Source of the DNA: an uncultured Oscillospiraceae bacterium
Lineage (GTDB): Bacteria > Bacillota > Clostridia > Oscillospirales > Acutalibacteraceae
DNA: 21,797 nt
Direction: 5' to 3'
NCBI GenBank assembly: GCA_905193585.1
Contig: CAJJPG010000019.1
Location: 1-21,797, forward strand
Both the position numbers and the translations under genes were made by a program. Positions 8,596 through 15,130 of this stretch are shown in pieces. Under the pieces are notes generated by a model. The model searched no databases and was not told where the DNA came from. It saw nothing but the letters and a program-made list of their open reading frames with translations. The stretch's first letter is position 1. Each line of letters begins with the position of its first letter.

Positions 8596-9018
8596 TCAAA
8601 GCATAACCTTCATTGTAATGTCCGTACCCACGCCCACCGTGGAGTTTATCTCCATACTGTCGGTATAGCGTTTCATATTGGGCAGCCCCATCCCCGCGCC
8701 GAAACCTAAAGAACGTATCTGGTCGGACGCTGTGGAGTACCCCTCCTGCATAGCCCGCTCAATATCCTTAATTCCCGGTCCTTTGTCATGCAGGAATATT
8801 TCAATACAGTCCTCACTCACGGTAACGTCGGCTTCGCCGCCGCCTGCGTGAATTACCATATTTATTTCGCCCTCGTACATTGCAATGGAGACCCTGCGTA
8901 TTATTTCGGGCGGCAGCCCTAATTGCCTTAAATTCTTCTTGACCTGAACCGAGGCCTTACCTGCCGATGTAAAATCCTCCCCGTCAACGTCAAAGTGGAA
9001 TTTCAAAGCCTCAGGCAT
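8596..9018 (-). CDS. RsbW/SpoIIAB-like ATP-binding protein
   Basis: A 140-residue GHKL ATPase of the anti-sigma/serine-kinase type. The N box is YEGEINMVIHA (48-58, with E49 and N53), G1 is DKGPGI (78-83), and the lid/G2 is GFGAGMGLPN (105-114). The length and the E-x3-N-x3-HA pattern match RsbW and SpoIIAB, which phosphorylate STAS anti-anti-sigma proteins and bind sigma factors. Its start overlaps the end of the upstream DRTGG gene by 8 bases, and hydS follows after 25 bases. T. maritima has a similar protein beside its HydS. Because no STAS or sigma gene is nearby, its partner is unknown; binding to HydS or DRTGG proteins is possible. Confidence 0.87.
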   Translation of the reverse strand: MPEALKFHFDVDGEDFTSAGKASVQVKKNLRQLGLPPEIIRRVSIAMYEGEINMVIHAGGGEADVTVSEDCIEIFLHDKGPGIKDIERAMQEGYSTASDQIRSLGFGAGMGLPNMKRYTDSMEINSTVGVGTDITMKVML

Positions 9019-9367
9019 TTTTAACCCTGTTCCCTACAAGACCGTTGCTGTAAAGAATACCGCAAGCCTCGTACATTCTTTTATCGGTAGCAAGAATTAC
9101 CATACCGCAATCCTTAGCCAGCTCAATCATTTCGGCAGTGGGCATTTTAGAGCGCACAAACACTATGCAGTTCATATCCATCATTTCGGCGGTTCTTACA
9201 ACCTGTAAATTAACAAGCCCCGTAAGCAGCACCGCCTGATCCTTTACATATGCCAGCACATCGCTCATCATATCGCTGCCGCAGGCGGAATAAACGTGGC
9301 GTGAAAGCCCCTCCTCGCAGCAGATGACCTGTGCGCCCAGCAAATCTTTTATAGTACCGATCTTCAT
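9011..9367 (-). CDS. DRTGG-domain protein (first copy)
   Basis: A 118-residue single-domain protein aligning along its length with the second DRTGG protein of the operon: SRHVYSACGSDMMSDVL corresponds to DREITGVYIGDLLSWVM, and MDMNCIVFVRSKMPTAEMI to ADTACIIAAESVEIPADVR. The Arg and Gly characteristic of the motif are eroded in this copy (SRHVYSACGSD). It probably binds a small ligand or a partner protein; no catalytic residues are apparent. It is the second gene of the hyd operon, 22 bases after hydC, and overlaps the RsbW-like gene by 8 bases. Confidence 0.82.
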   Translation of the reverse strand: MKIGTIKDLLGAQVICCEEGLSRHVYSACGSDMMSDVLAYVKDQAVLLTGLVNLQVVRTAEMMDMNCIVFVRSKMPTAEMIELAKDCGMVILATDKRMYEACGILYSNGLVGNRVKNA

Positions 9368-9389
9368 ATGCGGAGTATCCTTTCAGGAT

Positions 9390-9893
9390 TTATTTACCGA
9401 AGCCGTATTTTTCAAGTATGCCGTCAACATCGTCTACGGTCAGTCTGCCGTAAACCTCATCATTAACAGTAAGCACCGGCGCCAAGCCGCAAGCGCCTAT
9501 ACAGCGGCAAGCGGTAAGCGAAAATCTGCCGTCCTCGGTACATTCGTCCGCGCCGATTCCGAGTCTTTCGCTCAGCTTGTTGAAAATATCCCCCGAGCCC
9601 TTAACATAGCACGCGGTGCCAAGACATACGGATATGTTGTACTCACCCTTAGGCGACAGCGAAAACTGCGCGTAAAATGTGGAAACACCGTAAACCTTTT
9701 CAAGCGGCACGTCCATTCCCTCGGCTATCATTTCCTGAACCTCCATAGGCAGGTAGCCGTAAACGTCCTGCGCCTGCTGCATAACTGCCATCAAAAGACT
9801 TTTATCGTGCTTATTGGCGTCAATTATTTCGCGCAGCTTTTTTTCCTGTTCAGCTGTTCCCTTAAAGGGAAGCTTACTGATCTTTTTTTGCAT
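9390..9893 (-). CDS. hydC: NuoE-like [2Fe-2S] subunit HydC/HndA
   Basis: A 167-residue [2Fe-2S] subunit of the HydABC complex, first gene of the operon. Residues 1-75 are the helical NuoE domain (ending VYGVSTFYAQF). The thioredoxin-like domain carries the four cluster ligands as C90-x4-C95 and C131-x3-C135, with an extra C129. An ATG 33 bases further upstream (9926) is in frame, but AAGGAGG lies about 8 bases before the ATG at 9893 and the upstream extension is atypical, so I use 9893. In the family this subunit passes electrons between flavin and Fe-S clusters. Confidence 0.94.
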   Translation of the reverse strand: MQKKISKLPFKGTAEQEKKLREIIDANKHDKSLLMAVMQQAQDVYGYLPMEVQEMIAEGMDVPLEKVYGVSTFYAQFSLSPKGEYNISVCLGTACYVKGSGDIFNKLSERLGIGADECTEDGRFSLTACRCIGACGLAPVLTVNDEVYGRLTVDDVDGILEKYGFGK

Positions 9894-9914
9894 TAAACGA
9901 ATCCTCCTTCGAAT

Positions 9915-9961
9915 AATTGTATGCACAATTCATATATATGAATCTACATATACTTATGTAG
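9915..9961. promoter_or_regulatory. Three adjacent inverted repeats at hyd operon start
   Basis: Three palindromes lie side by side between the -10 box and the hydC ribosome site: AATTGT/ACAATT with a 4-base spacer (9915-9930), a perfect 14-base palindrome TTCATATATATGAA (9929-9942), and CTACATA/TATGTAG with a 4-base spacer (9944-9961). The last overlaps the -10 box and predicted start, so it is placed to be an operator. No known regulator is matched. Confidence 0.5.
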
Positions 9962-9988
9962 TATAACATATATTTTTTCATTTGAAAA
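9960..9988 (-). promoter_or_regulatory. hyd operon promoter
   Basis: Read on minus, TTTTCA (9988-9983) is a 4/6 -35 box and TATACT (9965-9960) a 5/6 -10 box, 17 bases apart. Transcription would start near 9953, giving a leader of about 60 bases before hydC. It is divergent from the oppA-like promoter. A TTGTTAA half-site (10013-10007 on minus) lies upstream but lacks a good second half for Rex. Confidence 0.6.
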
Positions 9989-10039
9989 GCCCCTTTCGAC
10001 AATTTTTTAACAAATTTTTTCGTCCGTTTTTTGTTGTTA

Positions 10040-10068
10040 TTGCAAATAAACTTTTTTTGTGGTAAAAT
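10040..10068 (+). promoter_or_regulatory. Promoter of the oppA-like gene
   Basis: TTGCAA (10040-10045) and TAAAAT (10063-10068) are spaced by 17 bases, giving a start near 10075. AGAAGG follows 8 bases before the ATG at 10100. Confidence 0.65.
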
Positions 10069-10099
10069 ACCCATAGAAAATATTCAGAAGGTTATTTAA

Positions 10100-11593
10100 A
10101 TGAAATGCTGTTTTAAATTTTTCGCGCTGTTTTCGGCGCTTGCTTTACTTATAACATCGGTCGGCTGCAAAGATAGCTACCAAAACGCAATTATTTATTA
10201 CGAACTGCCCGAGCGCCCCTTTACGCTTGACGCGCAAACCGCCTCAACCGATTCGGAGCTGTCAATCGTTACAAATATTTACGAGGGGCTGCTCAGAAAA
10301 AATTCGGGCGGCGCCGTTGTTTGCGGTGCGGCGAAAAGCTTTGAAAAAAGCGGGCTTAAATACACCTTTAAGCTGCGCGAAAACGCCGTATGGAGCAATA
10401 AAGAGCCTCTTACCGCCGCCGATTTTGTTTTCGGGCTGCGCCGCGCGGTAACCCCCGTAACCGCCGCACCCTATGCCTCGCGGCTTTTCGCCGTAAAAAA
10501 CGCGCAGGATATTTATAACGGCAAAAAAAGCGCCGATACCCTCGGCATATCCGCTCCCGACGAGCACACGGTTGTAATTGAGCTGGCATACGATGACCCT
10601 GACTTTGAAGAAAGCCTTACCACAAGCGTTGCTATGCCCTGCAATGAAAAGTTTTTCAATGAATCGGGCGGCAAATACGGGCTGACGCTTGATACCGTTA
10701 TATCCTGCGGCAGCTACAGACTCGGGCGCTGGAACGACGGCGAGGACTCTTTCGGAATACGGCTTTATTCCTTTGATAACTACAAGGGCACCTTTAAAGC
10801 CAAAAACGCAGCGGTTTATCTAACCCGCGCTAAGGATAAAACGCCATATGAGCGGCTGCTGGATAACAATGTGGATATTACATTTATAGATTCCGCGCTG
10901 TCAAAAGGCGCCCTTTCGGCAGGGCTTAAAATAACCGATTATCAGAATATATGCTGGGTTATGACTATGGATGACTCCCTTTCGGAAAATCTGCGTAAAA
11001 GCCTTGCAATGCTTATAGGCGAGCAGGTATATTCAGCCGATTTAAAGCCGGGCTATTCCGCCGCCGCTTCCCTTTTCCCGGGTGTTATTTCGGGTGAAAA
11101 AACCTCGGCGGGTATGCTTTCCTATAATTATGACGGTGCGAAAGCACTTTACTCGGCGGAGCTTAAAAATCTACCCGATAAAAAATTCCCGTCGGATATA
11201 AAGCTCTATTTTTACGATGACGGCAATATAAAATCTATCATAACCGATATTGTGGGGCACTGGCAAAACAAACTCGGCGCGTTTATAAATATCGAGACCG
11301 CAAGCAGCGCCGAAAAGCTGACCCCGCAGCTTAAAAACCGCGATTTACCGATAGCCGTGTTTCCCATTCGCGCCGACAGTGAAAACCTTTCGGAATTTGC
11401 CGAAAAATTCGGCGTTTCCGCAAAGGGCAAAACCGCCGACGCGGTGCAGGCGGAATTACTTCGCGGCACGCACATTATCCCGCTTTTGTTCCAAAATACC
11501 ACCGTTGCATACTCTTCCGCTTTAAGCGATGTTTACACCGTCCCGGGGGACGGATATATCGATTTTTCGTTTATAGTAAAAACAGAAAAATAA
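10100..11593 (+). CDS. Peptide ABC transporter substrate-binding lipoprotein, OppA-like
   Basis: A 497-residue extracytoplasmic solute-binding protein of family 5 (SBP_bac_5). Residues 1-22 are a lipoprotein signal with hydrophobic core FFALFSALALLITS, and C23 is the predicted lipidated residue (SVGC, a slightly atypical lipobox). After it come the typical YYELPERPFTLDAQTASTDSELSIVTNIYEGLLRK-type start (peptide-binding fold), GLKYTFKLRENAVWSN near 90, and PLTAADFVFGLRRAV near 105. It should bind oligopeptides, or less likely sugars or metals, on the outside of the membrane. No permease or ATPase genes are adjacent, so it is an orphan component and may share a transporter encoded elsewhere. 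The zinc-ribbon gene follows after 15 bases, probably cotranscribed. Confidence 0.87.
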   Translation: MKCCFKFFALFSALALLITSVGCKDSYQNAIIYYELPERPFTLDAQTASTDSELSIVTNIYEGLLRKNSGGAVVCGAAKSFEKSGLKYTFKLRENAVWSNKEPLTAADFVFGLRRAVTPVTAAPYASRLFAVKNAQDIYNGKKSADTLGISAPDEHTVVIELAYDDPDFEESLTTSVAMPCNEKFFNESGGKYGLTLDTVISCGSYRLGRWNDGEDSFGIRLYSFDNYKGTFKAKNAAVYLTRAKDKTPYERLLDNNVDITFIDSALSKGALSAGLKITDYQNICWVMTMDDSLSENLRKSLAMLIGEQVYSADLKPGYSAAASLFPGVISGEKTSAGMLSYNYDGAKALYSAELKNLPDKKFPSDIKLYFYDDGNIKSIITDIVGHWQNKLGAFINIETASSAEKLTPQLKNRDLPIAVFPIRADSENLSEFAEKFGVSAKGKTADAVQAELLRGTHIIPLLFQNTTVAYSSALSDVYTVPGDGYIDFSFIVKTEK

Positions 11594-11608
11594 AGGGGAG
11601 TGCCATCT

Positions 11609-12100
11609 ATGAAGGTCTGCGAAAAATGCGGCGCAATAAACAACAACGAGCGCTTTTTCTGTGCCGACTGCGGCGAAAAGCTGCCCGCGCCCGCCTCAAA
11701 GGCGTATGAAACCGAGATAAACGGGCGTATATCCAATACGGGTGATAGGCTTATACGCGAAAGCGACCCGCTTTCCGTAACGACCTTTGACCGAATAACG
11801 GGCTTTGTATCCGTCGGCGGTCTGCTGCTCTCGGTCGTGCTGCTGTTTGTCGGCGCACGTCTTCAAAGGTTTAATCCCGAGCTTATTTTGTATTCAATGC
11901 TCTTCTTTGTTGTTGGAATTATCAGCTCGTTTTTGCCCCGTATGCTTTGGTTCTTTGAAAAAATTCGTTTAAGCTTTACAATTTCAGGCTCAGAAAACGC
12001 CGAGCCGAGCGACTGGTATCTTTTTTGGCGCAAGGCGGGAAACCTTTTACTTTGCGTTTTCGGCTTTTTGCTGCTTTTAATAGCCGTAATTGCGGAATAA
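11609..12100 (+). CDS. Zinc-ribbon membrane protein
   Basis: A 163-residue protein with an N-terminal zinc ribbon (C4-x2-C7 ... C18-x2-C21) followed by a polar linker and three predicted membrane segments (about 60-80, 85-110 and 138-163). AAGGGGAG ends 8 bases before ATG 11609; an in-frame GTG at 11600 overlaps that ribosome site and is rejected. I recognise the architecture (zinc ribbon plus transmembrane segments, common in Firmicutes) but not a specific function. Confidence 0.75.
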   Translation: MKVCEKCGAINNNERFFCADCGEKLPAPASKAYETEINGRISNTGDRLIRESDPLSVTTFDRITGFVSVGGLLLSVVLLFVGARLQRFNPELILYSMLFFVVGIISSFLPRMLWFFEKIRLSFTISGSENAEPSDWYLFWRKAGNLLLCVFGFLLLLIAVIAE

Positions 12101-12105
12101 TCGGC

Positions 12106-12142
12106 ATAATTATCCTCATAATATGTTATGGGTGATAATTAT
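12106..12142 (+). promoter_or_regulatory. Hairpin enclosing the ribosome site of the DUF6512 gene
   Basis: ATAATTATC (12106-12114) pairs with GATAATTAT (12134-12142), and inside it CATAA (12117-12121) pairs with TTATG (12126-12130). The GGGTGA ribosome site (12130-12135) lies in the 3' arm, directly before ATG 12143. Folding would hide the site. There is no T-tract, so it is not a standard terminator. Confidence 0.55.
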
Positions 12143-12649
12143 ATGAAAAAATTAAACGCCGTGCTTGAATTTATTATAGTGGGCGCTGTGGGTACACTGT
12201 GGCACTTCGTGTACGATTGGACGGGCGACAATCATTTTATAGGCTTTTTCTTTCCCGTAAACGAAAGCACATGGGAGCATTTAAAGCTAATCTTCTTCCC
12301 TGCCCTTATTTATTCGGTTATAGAATACTTTATAATGAAAAACAGACCCCGGAATTATATTCCCGCGGCTGTTACGGGCATTTTCGGCGGTATGCTTTCA
12401 ATAGTTATGTTTTTTTACACATATACCGGAATTATCGGCTATGATATACCGTTTTTAAACGTGCTTTCGTTCTTTATAGGCGTGTTTGTAATGCTGCTTA
12501 TAAAATACGCAATTATTAAATGCGGCTGCCTGCAAAGCAAGGCTGCAATTTATATTTCGGCAATTCTTGCGGGCGTGTTTACAGTGCTGTTTATACGCTG
12601 GAGCTATTACCCGCCGCATATCGGGCTTTTCAGCGAGCCTACACCGTAA
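12143..12649 (+). CDS. DUF6512-like integral membrane protein
   Basis: A 168-residue, very hydrophobic protein with about five membrane segments. Conserved-looking polar positions lie near the N-terminus: GTLWHFVYDWTGDN, then PVNESTWEHLKL. That combination (LWHF, NESxWEHLK) I associate with clostridial DUF6512 proteins of unknown function. The ATG at 12143 is chosen over one at 12128 because GGGTGA precedes it by 7 bases and the 12128 ATG has no ribosome site. It probably shares a transcript with the two genes upstream. Confidence 0.72.
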   Translation: MKKLNAVLEFIIVGAVGTLWHFVYDWTGDNHFIGFFFPVNESTWEHLKLIFFPALIYSVIEYFIMKNRPRNYIPAAVTGIFGGMLSIVMFFYTYTGIIGYDIPFLNVLSFFIGVFVMLLIKYAIIKCGCLQSKAAIYISAILAGVFTVLFIRWSYYPPHIGLFSEPTP

Positions 12650-12949
12650 CATCGGCGTAGATTGGAATAAAAAAGTAAAATTACCACACATACTTTTGCT
12701 TTACGCAGTAGGGGTATCCAAAGGGGAGTTTGCCCCTTTGGTTGTTCAGGAGGGTTCGGGAACCCAATCAACAGGGTTCCCGACGGCTCTTTCCCCTATT
12801 TCTGTCCGCACAGAAATAGGGTGCCCTGCGCGGCACGAGCGCAAAACGCTCTTATTAAAAATAATAATTAAAATATCCTCATATTATAATGTTTACATTT
12901 TAATATCAAGCCATCTCCATGTATTATATAGGCAGGGGGATGATTTTTT
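12650..12949. repeat. Gene-free region with a dense hairpin array
   Basis: No convincing gene. Five inverted repeats are packed into 12718-12851: CCAAAGGGG/CCCCTTTGG (12718-12741), TCGGGAACCC/GGGTTCCCGA (12756-12783), a perfect 12-bp stem CCCTATTTCTGT/ACAGAAATAGGG with a 4-base loop (12794-12821), GTGCC/GGCAC (12821-12836), and GAGCG/CGCTC (12837-12851). The rest (12852-12930) is A/T-rich and may carry the promoter of the recombinase gene. This looks like repeat DNA (REP/MITE-like) rather than one terminator. Confidence 0.7.
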
Positions 12950-13327
12950 ATGACCGAATACGGATATGTGCGAGTATCAAGCACAGACCAAAACGAAGAA
13001 AGACAGCTTATTGTTATGAATGGAAAACGCATTTCGGCGGGCAATATTTACATAGATAAGCAGTCCGGCAAGGATTTTGTACGCCCGCAGTACAAGAAAA
13101 TGCTTAAAAGGCTGAAAGCGGGCGATCTGCTTTATATTTTAAGCATTGACAGGCTCGGGCGCAATTACGAGGAAATCCAAAACCAGTGGCGAATACTTAC
13201 CAAGGAAATAGGCGCCTATATTTGCGTTATTGATATGCCGCTTTTAGATACGCGCAACGGCAAGGATTTAATGGGAACGTTTATCTCCGACCTTGCCGCT
13301 TTAAGGAAAAACTTATTATTGCAATAA
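12950..13327 (+). CDS. Truncated serine recombinase (resolvase/invertase family)
   Basis: A 125-residue protein matching the N-terminal catalytic domain of resolvase/invertase enzymes: YGYVRVSSTDQNEERQL with the catalytic Ser at position 10, IYIDKQSGKDFVRPQYKKML, the DRLGRNYEEI arginine motif, and MPLLDTRNGKDLMGTFISDL. The family normally continues through an E helix and a helix-turn-helix DNA-binding domain to about 185-200 residues. Here the reading frame ends with LLLQ and two stop codons, so the DNA-binding part is missing. AGGGGG lies 10 bases before the ATG. No inverted repeats typical of an intact transposon flank it. It is probably a decayed mobile-element remnant; a stand-alone catalytic domain is the less likely alternative. 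Confidence 0.8.
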   Translation: MTEYGYVRVSSTDQNEERQLIVMNGKRISAGNIYIDKQSGKDFVRPQYKKMLKRLKAGDLLYILSIDRLGRNYEEIQNQWRILTKEIGAYICVIDMPLLDTRNGKDLMGTFISDLAALRKNLLLQ

Positions 13328-13483
13328 TAAGGTAAAAACATAATAAATTTCAATCCGATTTAGGCACCCCCGTCAGAGGGAGGCAAAGCAGCCCAGCCAC
13401 ACTGCGGGGAGCAACCACCCCTATTTGCTTACGCAAAATAATGGAGCCTTTGGACGGCAAAAGATTCGCAAAAATTTGAATTA
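13328..13483. repeat. Intergenic repeat-like DNA
   Basis: No gene seen. From about 13363 to 13456 the sequence is G/C-richer than its flanks. It includes CCCCCGTCAGAGGGAGG and a small TTTGC/GCAAA hairpin (13424-13437). The word CCCCTATTT (13418-13426) also begins the 12-bp hairpin at 12793, suggesting related repeat units on both sides of the truncated recombinase. Confidence 0.4.
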
Positions 13484-13512
13484 TTGACATTTTCCGACCT
13501 CTCATATATAAT
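13484..13512 (+). promoter_or_regulatory. Consensus promoter of the symporter gene
   Basis: TTGACA (13484-13489) and TATAAT (13507-13512) are both perfect sigma-A boxes, with exactly 17 bases between. The start would be near 13519. AAGGGG (13531-13536) is placed 8 bases before the ATG. Confidence 0.9.
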
Positions 13513-13544
13513 ATTTTTATTAAAAATTAAAAGGGGTTTATGTA

Positions 13545-14930
13545 ATGGAGAGAGAATCTTTTAAATCGCGGCTCGGTTTTCTGCTCGTCAGCGCAGGCTG
13601 CGCAATAGGCATAGGCAACGTTTGGCGCTTCCCGTTTATTGTGGGGCAAAACGGCGGCGGAATTTTCGTTCTTATTTATCTTTTAATGCTGGTTATAATG
13701 GGTCTGCCGGTTTTAACAATGGAGCTAGCCGTGGGCAGAGCAAGCCGCAAAAGCGCGGTGCCGGCTTACAAGGCGCTTGAAAAGCCCGGGCACAAATGGC
13801 ACATTCACGGTTGGTTTGCAATAATAGGCTGCTATGTGCTTATGATGTACTACACCACCGTTTCGGGATGGATGCTGAACTATTTCTTTAAGTTTTTAAT
13901 CGGCACTTTCCCCTCGGGCAGCACGCCTGAATCGGTATTAAGCTCTTACAGATATGAGGACGCGGGCAAGGTTTTCAACGATATGTTGGCAAGCCCCGGC
14001 GAAATGGGCTTTTGGATGGCCATAACGGTTATTGCCGGAATACTTATTTGCAGCATAGGCGTGCAAAAGGGGCTTGAAAGAGTAAGCAAGGTTATGATGA
14101 GCGCGCTTTTTGTGCTTATACTCATTTTGGCAATACATAGCTTTACCCTCTCGGGCGCGGGCGAAGGGCTTAAATTTTATCTTGTGCCGAACATAGAAAA
14201 CGTTAAATCGGTAGGGCTGGGCAATGTTATAGCTGCGGCCATGAATCAATCATTCTTTACCTTGAGCCTTGGAATTGCGGCAATGGAGATTTTCGGCAGC
14301 TATATGGGCAAGGAGCACTCGCTGATGGGCGAGGGCGCGCGCATTTGCGGACTTGACACCTTTGTGGCGATTTCCGCAGGACTTATAATCTTCCCCGCCT
14401 GCTTCAGCTACGGAATTGAAGTAAATCAGGGACCCGGGCTTATTTTTGTTACACTGCCTAATGTATTTGTTAATATGTCAGGCGGCAGAATTTGGGGCGC
14501 GCTTTTCTTCCTGTTTATGACATTCGCCTCGTTCTCAACCGTTATAGCGGTGTTTGAAAACATAATGTCCTCTTGTATGGATACGCTCGGATGGAGCAGA
14601 AAAAAAGCCGCTCTGATAAACGGCATTGTAATTCTTATAGCAAGTATTCCCTGCGTTTTGGGCTATAATTTATGGAGCAATGTTCACCTTATAGGCGGCA
14701 GGGATATTCTTGACACCGAGGATTTTATTGTAAGCAATATTCTGCTGCCCCTGGGGTCGCTTATTTACCTGCTCTTCTGCGTTACAAAATTCGGTTGGGG
14801 CTTTGATAATTACAGAAAAGAAGCAAATACCGGCAAGGGCTTAAAGGTTGCAAAATGGATGAAATGGTATTTCCTTATCGTCCTGCCGATACTTATACTT
14901 GCAATATTTATAATAGGAATTATAGGTTAA
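13545..14930 (+). CDS. Sodium-dependent transporter, neurotransmitter:sodium symporter (NSS) family
   Basis: A 461-residue integral membrane symporter of the NSS/SNF family (LeuT and MhsT fold), which imports amino acids or related amines using the Na+ gradient. TM1 has the family's unwound substrate/Na+ site (SAGCAIGIGNVWRFPFIVGQNGGG, about 16-39, given here as the region around WRFP). TM6 lies around NQSFFTLSLGIAAMEIFGSYM, and TM8 around FFLFMTFASFSTVIAVFENI with the Ser pair used for Na+ binding. About 11 membrane segments fit the shorter bacterial branch. The gene is monocistronic, with its own consensus promoter and strong terminator. The substrate cannot be deduced; an amino acid is most likely. 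Confidence 0.93.
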   Translation: MERESFKSRLGFLLVSAGCAIGIGNVWRFPFIVGQNGGGIFVLIYLLMLVIMGLPVLTMELAVGRASRKSAVPAYKALEKPGHKWHIHGWFAIIGCYVLMMYYTTVSGWMLNYFFKFLIGTFPSGSTPESVLSSYRYEDAGKVFNDMLASPGEMGFWMAITVIAGILICSIGVQKGLERVSKVMMSALFVLILILAIHSFTLSGAGEGLKFYLVPNIENVKSVGLGNVIAAAMNQSFFTLSLGIAAMEIFGSYMGKEHSLMGEGARICGLDTFVAISAGLIIFPACFSYGIEVNQGPGLIFVTLPNVFVNMSGGRIWGALFFLFMTFASFSTVIAVFENIMSSCMDTLGWSRKKAALINGIVILIASIPCVLGYNLWSNVHLIGGRDILDTEDFIVSNILLPLGSLIYLLFCVTKFGWGFDNYRKEANTGKGLKVAKWMKWYFLIVLPILILAIFIIGIIG

Positions 14931-14934
14931 CCCC

Positions 14935-14970
14935 GCAAAAACCGCCTTTCGGCGGTTTTTTGCATTTTTA
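14935..14970 (+). terminator. Intrinsic terminator after the symporter gene
   Basis: AAAAACCGCC (14937-14946) pairs with GGCGGTTTTT (14951-14960) around a TTTC loop, and T-rich sequence follows. It starts 5 bases after the stop codon. Confidence 0.93.
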
Positions 14971-15071
14971 ATAGTAAAAAATCTGTAAAGTTCCTTGATT
15001 TTTCAAATAAAAAACAATATAATGTATATACTACTATATAATTGATATATAGCGGTATGTAATTAAGGCAT

Positions 15072-15100
15072 TTCATAACCGCCCGAAAGTATGTTAAAAT
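15072..15100 (+). promoter_or_regulatory. Proximal adhE promoter
   Basis: TTCATA (15072-15077) and TAAAAT (15095-15100) are spaced by 17 bases, and the -10 box lies inside the Rex-like operator. A second candidate further upstream, TTGATT (14995-15000) and perfect TATAAT (15018-15023), is also spaced by 17; either or both may be used. Confidence 0.6.
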
Positions 15101-15108
15101 ATTAACAA
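15091..15108. promoter_or_regulatory. Rex operator upstream of adhE
   Basis: ATGTTAAAATATTAACAA matches the Rex consensus TTGTTAA-N4-TTAACAA at 13 of 14 defined bases. Rex is the NADH/NAD+-sensing repressor that controls fermentation genes in Gram-positive bacteria and leaves DNA when NADH is high. The site overlaps the -10 box, as expected for a repressor, and sits 23 bases before the adhE start. Confidence 0.85.
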
Positions 15109-15130
15109 TCTTACCGAAGGAGAAAATGCC

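Noticed and set aside
8596..9018. Sensor histidine kinase of a two-component system
   Set aside because: There is no phosphoacceptor His domain, no sensor domain and no response regulator nearby; length and motifs fit an RsbW-type ATPase. The same reasoning applies to the ATPase at 5745-6290.
10001..10019. Possible Rex site in the hyd operon promoter region
   Set aside because: Only one half (TTGTTAA on minus) is good; the other half matches at about 4 of 7 bases and the site lies upstream of the -35 box.
12718..12851. CRISPR array
   Set aside because: The repeats are different inverted repeats, not identical direct repeats with unique spacers, and no cas genes are present.
12567..12953. 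Open frame of 128 codons overlapping the DUF6512 gene end and the hairpin array
   Set aside because: It shows no domain, no ribosome site and low-complexity content set by the inverted repeats.
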